A stretch of DNA of 39,281 nt. Source: Fimbriiglobus sp. GTDB taxonomy: Bacteria; Planctomycetota; Planctomycetia; Gemmatales; Gemmataceae. The translations under genes were made by a program, and so were the position numbers. Position 1 is the stretch's first letter, and every line of letters starts with the position of its first letter. The stretch lies in contig JANYHV010000423.1 of the NCBI GenBank assembly GCA_025362195.1, positions 1 through 39,281 of the forward strand, read 5' to 3'. This document shows, one piece after another, positions 28,193 through 38,500 of this stretch. The notes under the pieces are model-generated. The model was not told the DNA's origin. It made no database searches and saw nothing but the letters and a program-made list of their open reading frames with translations.

Positions 28193-29272
28193 TCACCGGC
28201 CGCCGAGAATGTCGCGCACGGTCGCTTCCGGCACGCCCTCGACCACCTCGACCTCGCCGAGCCGCGACGGCAGCACGAACTGCAGCGCTCCGTTAACCGC
28301 CTTCTTGTCGCGCCGCATCACGTCGAGCAGGGCGTCGATCTCCCACTCCGGCAGCGGCTCGGTCGGCAGCCCGAAGGCGGCGAGCAACTTCTGCTGGCGG
28401 GCGGTGACCGACGCCGGGACGCGGCCCAGGCGTTCGGCCAGGCGGCTGGCGGCGACCATGCCGGCCGCCACCGCTTCGCCGTGCAGCCAGGTGCCGTACC
28501 CGGCCACGGTCTCGTAGGCGTGGGCGAAGGTGTGGCCATAGTTCAGCTTAGCCCGCAGCCCGGTTTCCTCGCGCTCGTCGCGTTCGACGACATCGGCTTT
28601 CAGCCGGCAACACCGGGCCACAACGTGCGCCACCGCCGCCGGATCGCGGGCCAGGATCGCGGGGACGTTGGCTTCGAGGTAGGCGAAGAACTCGGCGTCC
28701 AGAATCACGCCGTACTTCACGACTTCGCCGAGGCCGCTGGCGTATTCGCGCGCCGGCAGGGTGTCGAGGAGCGCGGTGTCGATCCAGACCCCGGCCGGCT
28801 GGTGGAACGCGCCGATCAGGTTCTTCCCGGCCGCGTGGTTGATGCCGACCTTGCCGCCGACGCTCGAATCGACCATCGCCAGTAGTGTGGTCGGCACCAT
28901 GACGAGCGGCAGGCCGCGGTTGTAACTCGCCGCCGCGAAACCGATCAGGTCGCCGGTGACGCCCCCGCCGACGGCGACGACGGGCGTCGCACGGTCGGCC
29001 GGCAGTGCCGCCAGTGCGTCGTAAACCCTTCCCAACATCGCCTGCGACTTCGACGGTTCGCCGCTCGGCACCGCGAACGTGCCGACCCGCCAGCCGGCAC
29101 CCCGGAGCGCGTCCACCAGCGTCGCGGCTTGCGGCGTCACCGCGACATCGTGGGCGACGAACACTTGCTTCGCGCGGGGGCAAACGGCCCGCAAGAACGC
29201 GGCGAATCCGGCGCCCGCGCCGCCGGCGATGTCGTAGCTCCGGGGTCCGAGGTTGACGCGCACGCTCTCCAT
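28193..29272 (-). CDS. aroB: 3-dehydroquinate synthase
   Basis: VVAVGGGVTGDLIGFAAASYNRGLPLVMVPTTLLAMVDSSVGGKVGINHAAGKNLIGAFHQP; LNYGHTFAHAYE. Confidence 0.95.
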   Translation of the reverse strand: MESVRVNLGPRSYDIAGGAGAGFAAFLRAVCPRAKQVFVAHDVAVTPQAATLVDALRGAGWRVGTFAVPSGEPSKSQAMLGRVYDALAALPADRATPVVAVGGGVTGDLIGFAAASYNRGLPLVMVPTTLLAMVDSSVGGKVGINHAAGKNLIGAFHQPAGVWIDTALLDTLPAREYASGLGEVVKYGVILDAEFFAYLEANVPAILARDPAAVAHVVARCCRLKADVVERDEREETGLRAKLNYGHTFAHAYETVAGYGTWLHGEAVAAGMVAASRLAERLGRVPASVTARQQKLLAAFGLPTEPLPEWEIDALLDVMRRDKKAVNGALQFVLPSRLGEVEVVEGVPEATVRDILGGR

Positions 29273-29337
29273 TTACGCATTGGACGAGCCGGCGAAGACT
29301 TCGCCCAGGGCAAAGCATCGATTACACTGCCGGTCAG

Positions 29338-31869
29338 ATGTCACTCCCCCCGCACGATCCGTCGGACGATTCGCTGCCGCCCCGCCCGCGGGTCGCAGGG
29401 TGGCGCGAGTTCGCGTCGGCCCCACTGACGTTGCCCGCCGTCGCGGCGACCGCCGGGCTGGCCGTCGACCGGTACGCCGGCGCGAGCGTCAACGCCGCCC
29501 TCGCCGTCGCCGCGCTGGCGTTGGTCGCGCGGGCCTTCGCCGTCAAGCCGGTGGCCGTGGCGGTCGCGATGGCGCTGGTCTTCGGCGGCCTCGCGGCGGC
29601 GTACCACCACCAGTACCGCCACGACTTCCCGGCCGACGACCTCGGCGCGAGCCTGACGCCGCAGGCGAAGCTGCTGCGCGTCCGCGGCACCCTGGCCGAC
29701 GACCCGGTGAGCCGCTTCCGCCCGACCGGCGACCCGTTCGCCCACGTCACGCACACCGCCAGCGACACAGTCCCGCTCGACGTGACGGCGGTCCAAACCG
29801 CCGACGGCTGGCGGCCCGCGTCGGGGGCGTTGCGGCTGACCGTGGCGCGCGACGAGCCGGCCGGCGCGCCGCCCTTGCACGGGCTGCACCTCGGCGATGA
29901 GGTCGAGGCGCTCGGCCTGGTCCACGCCCCGGGGCCGCCGCGCAACCCCGGCGAAGGCGACTACCGCGAGTACCTGCTCGACCAGCGAATCCGCGGCGAA
30001 ATGCACCTGCGCGAGTCGCACGGCGTCACGAAAATCGGCGACGGCCCGGCCGGCCCGGCGGGGTGGTTGAACGCCGTCCGCCGCGCGGCCCTGGCGGCGA
30101 TTCGCGCGCACGTCCCGGCCCGCGAGTCCGGCACGGCCGCGGCGTTACTGTTGGGCGACGGGTCGGCGTTGGAGCGGGCCGACTGGGACGTTTACGTCCG
30201 CACCGGGGTCGTCCACGCCCTGGCGATTTCCGGCCAGCATCTCGCCGTCCTCGCCGGCTTCTTGTGGTTCGTCCTGCGACTGGTCGGCGTGCGGCGGGCG
30301 AACAGCGCCTGGGTCGTCCTCGCCGTCGTCGTCGCCTACACGCTGCTCACGGGGCTGCGGCCGTCCGGCGTGCGGGCCTGCGTCATGGTCGCGGCGGCCT
30401 GCGGCGGGCTGGTCGCGCGGCGGCCGACGCTCGCCGCGAACTCGCTCCTGCTCGGGTGGCTCGCCGTCGTCGTACTCAACCCGACCGACCCGTTCACCCT
30501 CGGCTGCAAGCTGTCGTTCCTCGCAGTGTTCGTGCTGGTCTGGGGCCTCGGGCCGCTGCTGCGACCGCCGCCGGTGACGCCCCTCGAACAACTCATCGAC
30601 GAGTCGCGGCCGGCCGCCGTGCGCCACGCCCGCCGCGGCTTGCGGCTTCTGCGCGACGCCTACGCCGTGACCCTCGGCATCCTCGCCGTCACCGGGCCGC
30701 TCCTCGTCGCGGAGCAAAACACGCTGTCGCCGGTCGGCCTGCTCATCGGCCCGCCGGTGGTGGCGCTCACGTCGGTCGCGCTGCTGTTCGGCCTCGTGAT
30801 GCTGTTCGCCTCACCGGTCGGGTTCGTCGCCGACCTCGCCGGGTGGCCGGTCGGCGTCGCCCTGGAAGGGTGCGCGTGGCTGGTCAAGCTCGCCGACCGC
30901 CTGCCGGGCGGGGTCGTCTACCGCCCGGGGTTACCGGCGTGGTGGCTCGTCGGCTTTTACGCCGGCGTCGGGGTGTTGGTCCTCGGGGAACCCCGGCACC
31001 GTCGGTTCGCCGGGCTGGCCCTGATGGCCTGGGTGACGCTCGCGCTCCTGGTGCCGAGCGGGTCGCGGTCGCGCGGCGAGTTGCACGTCACCTTCCTGGC
31101 GGTCGGGAAGGGCGGGTGCGTCGTGCTGGAGACGCCCGACGGCCGGTGCCTGGTGTACGACGCCGGGACGACGGCCGGGCCGCGGGCGATCCGCCGTGTG
31201 GTCGCGCCCTACTTGTGGTCGCGCGGCATCGACCGCATCGACGAACTGTTCCTGTCGCACGCCGACGCCGACCACTTCAACGGCATCGCCGAACTGCTCG
31301 CCCGCTTCCCCGTCGGCCAGGTGACGCTCACCCCGTCGTTCGCCGAGAAGCCGACGCGGGAAGTCGAGGCGGCGCTGGCCGCGATCCGGGCATGGGGCGT
31401 GCCGTCGCGGGTGGCCCACACCGGCATGAGCTTCCGGGCCGGCGGCGTGAGCTTGCGCGTCTTGCACCCGCCGCCGGACGGCCCACCGGGGATCGAGAAC
31501 GAGCGCAGCCTGGTCCTCCTCGTGACGCACGGCACGCACCGCCTCCTGCTCACCGGCGACCTCGAACGCTCGGGGACGACCCTGGTCCTGGCCGACCCCA
31601 TCGACCCGGTGGACGTGCTGATGGCCCCGCACCACGGCAGTCGGGGGGCCGCGCCGGCGGCACTGGCTGCGTGGGCGAAGCCGACGTTCGTCGCCGTCAG
31701 CCGCGGCCCGGCCCTGGGCAACTCGCTGACGTCCGCCGACCTGCCGGGCCAACTCGTCTGGGACACCGACACCTCCGGGGCGATCACGATCACGAGCGGC
31801 CCCACCGGGCTGACGGCCACGGCATTTCTCACGGGCGAACGCCACATCGTCGCCCGCACCGGCCGTTAA
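29338..31869 (+). CDS. comEC: ComEC/Rec2-family competence/DNA internalisation protein
   Basis: VHALAISGQHLAVLAGFLWFVLRL, multi-TM ComEC core, C-terminal MBL domain FLSHADADHFNGIAELLARFP and LMAPHHGSRG. Confidence 0.92.
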   Translation: MSLPPHDPSDDSLPPRPRVAGWREFASAPLTLPAVAATAGLAVDRYAGASVNAALAVAALALVARAFAVKPVAVAVAMALVFGGLAAAYHHQYRHDFPADDLGASLTPQAKLLRVRGTLADDPVSRFRPTGDPFAHVTHTASDTVPLDVTAVQTADGWRPASGALRLTVARDEPAGAPPLHGLHLGDEVEALGLVHAPGPPRNPGEGDYREYLLDQRIRGEMHLRESHGVTKIGDGPAGPAGWLNAVRRAALAAIRAHVPARESGTAAALLLGDGSALERADWDVYVRTGVVHALAISGQHLAVLAGFLWFVLRLVGVRRANSAWVVLAVVVAYTLLTGLRPSGVRACVMVAAACGGLVARRPTLAANSLLLGWLAVVVLNPTDPFTLGCKLSFLAVFVLVWGLGPLLRPPPVTPLEQLIDESRPAAVRHARRGLRLLRDAYAVTLGILAVTGPLLVAEQNTLSPVGLLIGPPVVALTSVALLFGLVMLFASPVGFVADLAGWPVGVALEGCAWLVKLADRLPGGVVYRPGLPAWWLVGFYAGVGVLVLGEPRHRRFAGLALMAWVTLALLVPSGSRSRGELHVTFLAVGKGGCVVLETPDGRCLVYDAGTTAGPRAIRRVVAPYLWSRGIDRIDELFLSHADADHFNGIAELLARFPVGQVTLTPSFAEKPTREVEAALAAIRAWGVPSRVAHTGMSFRAGGVSLRVLHPPPDGPPGIENERSLVLLVTHGTHRLLLTGDLERSGTTLVLADPIDPVDVLMAPHHGSRGAAPAALAAWAKPTFVAVSRGPALGNSLTSADLPGQLVWDTDTSGAITITSGPTGLTATAFLTGERHIVARTGR

Positions 31870-31950
31870 ACTTCGGCTTCGCGCGGCGGGCGCGTTCCGG
31901 TAGCCTGGCCCGGCCACGGACGGTTACGAACTCCACGGAGGGTGCGCGAA

Positions 31951-33240
31951 ATGAGCAATGCTGTTGCCTCGAAGGGCCTGACCGGGCACGTCGGGGGCTG
32001 GATCAAGGGCATCATGGGCCTGTTCCTCGGCGTCGGGTCGGGCGTCGTCGTCATGTACTCGAACGCCATCGTCAACCAGGTCGTCAAGCCGACCCAACCG
32101 GTGGCCAACTTTTCCGTCTCCACGGACGGCCTCACGGTCACCTGCCAGAACCACGCCAGCGGCGACTCGGGCTGGTGGGACTTCGGCGACGGGAGTACCC
32201 TCGACCCGTTCGACGCGGCCCAGCCGAACCACACGCACACGTACACCAAGCCCGGGAACTACTCGGTCAAACTGATGGTGCGGAACTTCCTCATGGAGGA
32301 AAAGGACCGCACGGTCCCCGTCGATTTGACCAACCCGCCGAAAACCCTCCCGCCGACGATCAACGCGCTCAAAGTCGAAGCCCTCGGGGGCATGGCCGTC
32401 GCCCCGGCCGCGTTCCGCTTTACCGGCGACGTGCAGAACGCCGACTCAGTCATCTTCGACGTGGGCGGGGACAAGCCACTCGTCGTCGAGACCCAGGCCG
32501 GCCCGTTCGATAGGTCGTTCGTCCTGGAAAAGCCGGGCAGCCAGGTCATCACCCTGACGGCCATGACGGGCAAAGTCGCCGTGAAGAAGACGGTCAACGT
32601 CGAAGTGAAAGCGGCCCCCGTCGGGTCCGTGTCGGTCGTGCTGACCGTCGCCGACTCGGGCAGCGAAGTCGTCAAGCGGACCGTGCCCTCGGCGGTGGCG
32701 ATCCCGCTCCCCAAGAAGGGCGAGACCCGCTTCGAGCGGGTCGTCACCGCCGACGCCGGGTACACGATCGCCGCGGGCAGCGTTGGCAAGACGAACCCCG
32801 CCGTCGTCAAGAACGTTAAGGTGGAACTGCTCCCCGACCACAAGTCCGCCAAGGTCGTCGGGGAATGGGCCGCCGCCGGGGACGCGCTGGCCAAGGCCGC
32901 CGGTAACGCCGACGCGATGGTTCCGTTCACACTCGCCCAGGAGCGGACGGTGGACGTCCGCGTGCCGGCGACCTCCATCCCGGGTTACCTCACCGCGTCC
33001 ACGACCGGCACGACGATCGCACTGCCGCCGCAACGCCTCGGCCTGCAGAACCCGCAGCGGAAGATTCAAATGCAAATCGCCCGGACCCTGCCGGACGGGT
33101 CGCAGGAGGTCCTCGTCGCCGAGCCGGACTTGAAGTTCCCCTGGAAGGGCGTGGCCGTGTCGAAGCCGGGCGTCGGCTTCTCGTTCGGGGCCGCCCTCAA
33201 GGGCGACCAGTTGCAGGTCCTGATGAACACGAGCCGGTAG
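31951..33240 (+). CDS. Membrane-anchored PKD-domain protein
   Basis: GGAGG Shine-Dalgarno about 10 bp before ATG; GIMGLFLGVGSGVVVMYSN TM; SGDSGWWDFGDGSTLDPFDAAQPNHTHTYTKPGNYSVKLMVRN is a PKD motif. Confidence 0.85.
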   Translation: MSNAVASKGLTGHVGGWIKGIMGLFLGVGSGVVVMYSNAIVNQVVKPTQPVANFSVSTDGLTVTCQNHASGDSGWWDFGDGSTLDPFDAAQPNHTHTYTKPGNYSVKLMVRNFLMEEKDRTVPVDLTNPPKTLPPTINALKVEALGGMAVAPAAFRFTGDVQNADSVIFDVGGDKPLVVETQAGPFDRSFVLEKPGSQVITLTAMTGKVAVKKTVNVEVKAAPVGSVSVVLTVADSGSEVVKRTVPSAVAIPLPKKGETRFERVVTADAGYTIAAGSVGKTNPAVVKNVKVELLPDHKSAKVVGEWAAAGDALAKAAGNADAMVPFTLAQERTVDVRVPATSIPGYLTASTTGTTIALPPQRLGLQNPQRKIQMQIARTLPDGSQEVLVAEPDLKFPWKGVAVSKPGVGFSFGAALKGDQLQVLMNTSR

Positions 33241-33307
33241 CCCGCCCCGCCGACGACCGACCCCCTATAATCCCCGTGTGGCAGCCGTGCGACGCGGGGA
33301 TTCGTTC

Positions 33308-33640
33308 ATGCCGGCCGACGTCCTCCCCCTCTCGATCAAGCGCGACGGCGACGCCTTTCGGATCGAATGGTCCGACGGCGTCGCCGCGTCCGTGCCCTTC
33401 CTCACGCTCCGCAACAACTGCCCGTGCGCGACGTGCAACGACGAGCGGACCAAGCCGGCCGACCCGTTCCGCGTGTTGAGCGCCCGCGAAGTCTCGGCCG
33501 GACTCCCGGTGCCGGTGGCGATGAAGGCCGTCGGCCACTACGCCTACCAGATCACCTGGAACGACGGCCACGACGCCGGCATTTTCACCCTCGACGCCCT
33601 CCGCCGACTCGGCCAGCCCGCGACCCCCCCAAGGACTTGA
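33308..33640 (+). CDS. DUF971 domain protein
   Basis: FRIEWSDGVAASVPFLTLRNNCPCATCNDERT...VGHYAYQITWNDGHDAGIFTLDALRRL. Confidence 0.9.
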   Translation: MPADVLPLSIKRDGDAFRIEWSDGVAASVPFLTLRNNCPCATCNDERTKPADPFRVLSAREVSAGLPVPVAMKAVGHYAYQITWNDGHDAGIFTLDALRRLGQPATPPRT

Positions 33641-33645
33641 CCACC

Positions 33646-34464
33646 ATGCCCCCGCCCAGTGGCCCCGGCCAAAAATTCTCCCTGCCCGGCGTCAAGCACC
33701 TGATCGCGGTCGCCAGCGGCAAGGGCGGCGTCGGCAAATCGACGGTCGCCGCCAACCTCGCCGTCGCCCTGCAAATGGCCGGCCAGCGCGTCGGCCTCAT
33801 GGACGCGGACATCTACGGCCCGTCGGTCCCGTTGATGTTCGGCCTCGGCCAGGTGGACCAGACCCGCACGCCGTTCCCGATCGAAAAGTTCGGCGTCAAA
33901 CTGATGTCGATGGGCTTTCTCGTCGATCCCCGTCAGGCGGTCATCTGGCGCGGCCCGAAGGTGGCCCAGGCCGTCGGCTCGTTCCTGGCGCAAATCCCGT
34001 GGGGCGACCTCGACTTCCTCATCATCGACCTGCCGCCCGGCACCGGCGACGCCCAATTGACGCTGTCGCAGCAGGCCCCGTTGACCGGCGCGATCATCGT
34101 GACGACGCCCGGGGAGGTGAGCCTGATCGACGCCCGCAAGGGGGTCAAGATGTTCGAGGAGGTCCGCGTCCCGGTCCTCGGCGTCATCGAGAACATGAGC
34201 CACTTCACGAGCGCCGACGGCCAGAAGCACGCGATCTTCGGCACCGGCGGCGGGGCCAAACTCGCCGCCGAAGCCGGGGTGCCGTTCCTCGGCGAACTGC
34301 CGATCGACCCGCGCGTCGCCACGGCCGGGGACGCCGGCGAACCGGTCGTCCGCAAGCACCCCGAGTCCCCGGTGTCGGCCGCCTACGTCGAGCTCGCCCG
34401 CACGGTCGTCGCCGAGATGACCACCCGGCCGCAGGCGAACGCGCTGCCGACGGTGGAGTTGTAA
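33646..34464 (+). CDS. Mrp/NBP35/ApbC-family P-loop ATPase (no DUF59, no cysteines)
   Basis: IAVASGKGGVGKSTVAANLAVALQMAGQRVGLMDADIYGPSVPLMFG; LDFLIIDLPPGTGDAQLTLSQ; VIENMSHFTSADGQKHAIFGTGGG. Confidence 0.93.
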   Translation: MPPPSGPGQKFSLPGVKHLIAVASGKGGVGKSTVAANLAVALQMAGQRVGLMDADIYGPSVPLMFGLGQVDQTRTPFPIEKFGVKLMSMGFLVDPRQAVIWRGPKVAQAVGSFLAQIPWGDLDFLIIDLPPGTGDAQLTLSQQAPLTGAIIVTTPGEVSLIDARKGVKMFEEVRVPVLGVIENMSHFTSADGQKHAIFGTGGGAKLAAEAGVPFLGELPIDPRVATAGDAGEPVVRKHPESPVSAAYVELARTVVAEMTTRPQANALPTVEL

Positions 34465-34469
34465 GCCGG

Positions 34470-35492
34470 TTACACGTCGCCGAGCAGGTTCGGCACCTTC
34501 TCGCGGAGGTGTTCGATCTCCTGGTGCGACTCGCCGAGGTACGCCAGCAACCTCAGGTCGTCCCGCGACACCGTGCCGCCGCTGAGCAGCCAGGCGCGGA
34601 CCCGGAACAGCTTGTAGAGCTTCACCAGCTTGCGGTCGCTGATGAAGATTTTGTCCTCGCGGACCAGCGTCTTGACGAGCCGCTGGAACTCGCGGAAGAC
34701 GTCGGCCGGAAAGAAGACCTCGCGGTCGTTGGCCTCCTCGCCGCGCGCGTCGGCCGTCCGCCGGCTGAACAGGTACGTGAGGTAGCGGTTGGCCTTCAAG
34801 AAGTCGTCCAGGCCGGCGTGGCCCTCGGCCCACGGCTTCTGGTTCAGCCCCTTGTACGACTCGTTTTGCAGGCCCACGTCGATCAATTCGGTGAAGTAGT
34901 CGTCCTGCACCGGGCGGCTCTGCACCTTGAGCACGAACCGGTCCTTGAGCGCGGCCAGTTCGCCCTGCTCGGGGATTTCGTTGGTCGCGGCGAACATGAC
35001 CCGCAGCGGCACCGGCTCGGGCACGCCGTCCTGGTAGAACTTGCGCTCGTTGATGATCGTCAGCAGGATGTTCAAGATCGCCGAGTTCGACTTGAAGATT
35101 TCGTCGAGGAAGACGAGCTTCGCGGTCGGCAGCTTGCCCTCCTTGCGGCGGATGTACTTGCCGTCGCGGAGTTCCTTGATGTCGATCGCGCCGATGATCT
35201 CGCTCGGCTCGGTGAACCGCGTCAGCATGTACTCGAAGTAGTCGCCCTCGCCCATGCCGAGCGCGTCCTTGAACTTCAGGACGAGGTCGGACTTGGCGGT
35301 GCCGGGCGGGCCGACGATCAGCAGCGGCTCCTGGGCGACGGCGGCGACGCACATCAGGTCGATGAGTTCTTGCTTGTGGACGAAGTACCGGCCGAGGGCC
35401 ACGCGGAACCGGTTGATGCGCTTGCGGAGGTCGTCCGCTTCGGCCTGCAAGTCGGCGAGCGTCGAGTCTTCGGCCGAGGGCTTTTTCGCCAT
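34470..35492 (-). CDS. MoxR-type AAA+ ATPase
   Basis: LLIVGPPGTAKSDLVLKF Walker A; RFTEPSEIIGAIDI; KLVFLDEIFKSNSAILNILLTIINERKFYQDG Walker B; MFAATNEIPEQGELAALKDRF. Confidence 0.93.
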   Translation of the reverse strand: MAKKPSAEDSTLADLQAEADDLRKRINRFRVALGRYFVHKQELIDLMCVAAVAQEPLLIVGPPGTAKSDLVLKFKDALGMGEGDYFEYMLTRFTEPSEIIGAIDIKELRDGKYIRRKEGKLPTAKLVFLDEIFKSNSAILNILLTIINERKFYQDGVPEPVPLRVMFAATNEIPEQGELAALKDRFVLKVQSRPVQDDYFTELIDVGLQNESYKGLNQKPWAEGHAGLDDFLKANRYLTYLFSRRTADARGEEANDREVFFPADVFREFQRLVKTLVREDKIFISDRKLVKLYKLFRVRAWLLSGGTVSRDDLRLLAYLGESHQEIEHLREKVPNLLGDV

Positions 35493-35577
35493 GTCGCGGT
35501 GCGTCCGTCACGGGGGCTGGGCGGGGTCGGGCAGGGGAATTGTAACGGCCCGGCGGCGGTTCGGGAATCCGCGCCGC

Positions 35578-38500
35578 TCAGAGCGACTTCAGCGCCTCGG
35601 TCAAGTCCCGGGAGACGCGGCGGCGGATCAGGTACTCGTCGTCGTCCAGCCAGGCCCGGACCTGCGGCCCGAGGGTGAACTCCTCGCTCACGACGGCGCG
35701 GATCGCAACGTCGATCAGCGCGAGCGGGGCGAGCGTGAAGTACCGGTTGGTCGCCCCGGTGGCGGTCACCATGTCGAGCCGCAAGAAGAGTTCTTCGAGC
35801 CGGCCCAACGCCGTCCGCGGCGGGGCGTGTTCGAGGGCCGCGGCGTAGGCCATCGCCGTCGCCGTGCGCTCGCGGTCGTCCCGGATGCCGCGGACGAACA
35901 GGCGGTCGCGGGCGGCGTCCAACACGGCGTTGCCCTCGTCCGACTGCCCGGCCGCGAAGTACCCGACGGCCAGCCCGAGGTCGCGCGGCCCGGCGTCGGT
36001 GCCCGGCCGCAACCGGGCGACGAGGAGTTCGGCGAGCGGCCGCAGGCCGAGCCGGGCGAGGGCGCGGAAGTACGGCCCGGCGACCGGCTCGAACAGCCGC
36101 GCCGTCGGCCCGTCCGGGGCGTCGCACCGGTCGATCAAGTGTTCCGTCGCGGCGCGGAACGACCCGGCGAGTTGGAACAGTGTCGCCGCGTGGCAGGCCG
36201 CCAGCAGCATCCGCCGGCCGTACCGGTGGGTGAGGGCCGTCGGGTCGCCGCTCAGGCCGCCGAGGCGGACCCACTCGGGGATCAACTCGACGGCCCGGAG
36301 GGTTTGCGGGATGACGGCCGACACGAGTTGCGGGTCGAGGTGCGGGGCCATTTCGAGCAGCGCGAACAGGACGCGGGGCATCGTCACCGCCGTCGGGTCG
36401 GCCTCGTCGATGGCGAGCAGACGGCGGGCGTCGTCCGGGTTGTGCAGGGCCCCCTTCGGCCGCAGGAATTCGACCAGCCGGTCCCCCAGCGCGTCCCGCC
36501 CGAGGAAGCCCAGCACGTCGCGGGTCTCGAACGGGTCGATGGCGGCGCGCGGCTCCAGGATGCGCGACTGCGCCCGCAGCGCGTCGATGGCGTACCGGCC
36601 CAAGGCGTCGAGGCCGGCCGGGGCCTCGTGGGCCGGGGCGTCGGCGTCGGGCCGGCCGTCCTGGGCGTCGCGGCCGCGGTCGAGGAAGCGCTGCAACAGG
36701 TGCGGGTGGACGCGCGGATCGACGCCCGGCCCGACGGGCTGGTGCAGCACCTTGGCCGCGGCCTGTTCGAGGTCCTTGGCGTGCGCCCGGTCGCCGAGTT
36801 TACCCAGGCCCCAGGCGACCATCAGGTCGGCGTAAGCGGCCGTCCGCGGGGCCTCGCCGTCCAGCCCGGCCCACTGCAACCGCCCGGGCGACGCGAGCTT
36901 GCCGACCCACCGCTGGACCGGCTCGCGGACGCGCAGCAGCCAGTCGCGGGCCAGGGTCAGCCGGTCGCCGGTGGCCACCCCGCGGAAGCGCAGGAAGGCG
37001 GGGGCGTCGAGGTCCAGCCCCGGCCCCTTGTCGCGGAGCCGGGCGAACAGGCGGTCGCGCGCCCCGGCCAGGCCGAGCGGGTCGCCGCCGGTCAGGCGGG
37101 CCGCCCCGAGCCGCGCGAGCCAGACGCCGCGCGCCGGCAGTTCGGCCTCGCGCTCCGTCACCCGGGCCAACAGCGCCGCCAGTTCAGTTTCCGGTCCCGC
37201 GGCCGAAGCCAGGTAGGCCGCGGTCACAGCGGCCATCGGCACCGAGTCCGGGGCGTCGAGCAAGTTCGCGGCGGTGACGTGCTGCGGGGCGACGCGGGCG
37301 GCGCGGCACTCGGCCTGGAACCAGGCGGTCGCGGCGCGGTCCGGTGGTTCGTCCCAGGCCGCGTTGAGCCGGCAGACGACCGCGTCCGGCGTGTCCCCGA
37401 AGGCGGTGTAGACCTCGGCCAGGTCGCCCCACAGTTCGACGCGCTCGGCCGGGGCCAGGCGGGGCAGGTCGGCGAGCACCCGGCGTTCGAGGTCGCGCCG
37501 CCGGGCCGTCCACTCGTTGCCCATGACGAGCGCGAGCGGCGACGCCAGCTTGCCCTGCAGGCGGTCGGGCGGGGCTTCGGCGGCCGGCTCTTCGGGGGGG
37601 GCTTCCGGCGGCGGGCCGAACCGCACCGGCCTGCCCGGCCGCAACCAGTCGGCGAGCCGCGGCAGCTTCCGCCACCAGTCCCGCAACCAGTCCGCCCCGG
37701 TCGTCTCACCCGACGGCGGTTCGCGGCCGGGCGCGAGCGCCTCGACGGCCGGGAGACTCTCGGCCTCGGCGACAAACCCCGGCAAGCTCGCCCACGCCGC
37801 GCCGACGGCCGGGCGGAACGCGGTGACGCGCGGCACCTCGTAGTCGATGGCGTCGCGGAGATTGCGGAAGGCCGTGCCCGGCACCCGGACCGGTCGCCAC
37901 GAGTCGCCGCGGCGGGCGAGGACGGTCAAGTGCCCCGGGCCGAGGTCGAATATCTCGGCCAGGGTCCGCGCCCGTAGCGGCGGCGTGAGGCGCGTGCCGA
38001 CCGGCAGGAACAGCGTCGGGCACTGCGGGTGCGGGGCGAACTCCGCCAGATTCGGAGCCACGGCCACCGGGGCCGCGCCGCCCGGCTCCGCGTGCAGCAC
38101 GGTCACGCCGGAGGCCGAGTCCGGAGCGGCGAGCGAGGCGACGCGGCACTTGCGCAACAGGGCTTCCGGCGTGTCGCACAACAATGCGGCGAGGCCGGTG
38201 CGGCCGCCCGTCCAGACCCACAGGGCTGCGGCGGTGACCGGACCGGATTGGGGAACGAGTCGCAAATCGACCGCGTGAGCCGGCAACGGGGGAAGCGTCG
38301 TCGGCCGATCGTGCGTGCCCAACGCGGGCGATTCGACGGGCAGCGGCGGCACTGCCGATCCCGACCGCCACGGCCGCTCCCGCGCGAGCAGAAGTTCGTG
38401 CCCCGAAGTCGGCGCGAAACTTTCGACCAGGGCGTGCGTGAACCCCGCTTCGATCCAAACGCCCGCGCGGACTTCCCGAAAGACTTCCCACGGTCCGTCG

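Noticed and set aside
28193-29272. Possible 2-epi-5-epi-valiolone synthase (cyclitol natural product) instead of AroB
   Set aside because: Motifs (GGGVTGDLIGFAAASYNRG, DSSVGGKVGINHAAGKNLIGAFHQP) match canonical 3-dehydroquinate synthase.
30063-32513. 816-aa frame-shifted ORF within comEC and the PKD gene
   Set aside because: Arg/Pro-rich out-of-frame translation overlapping two well-supported genes.
35254-37977. 907-aa plus-strand ORF opposite the MoxR and 1118-aa genes
   Set aside because: Compositionally biased shadow frame; the minus strand carries clear AAA+ motifs and the duplicated C-terminal module.
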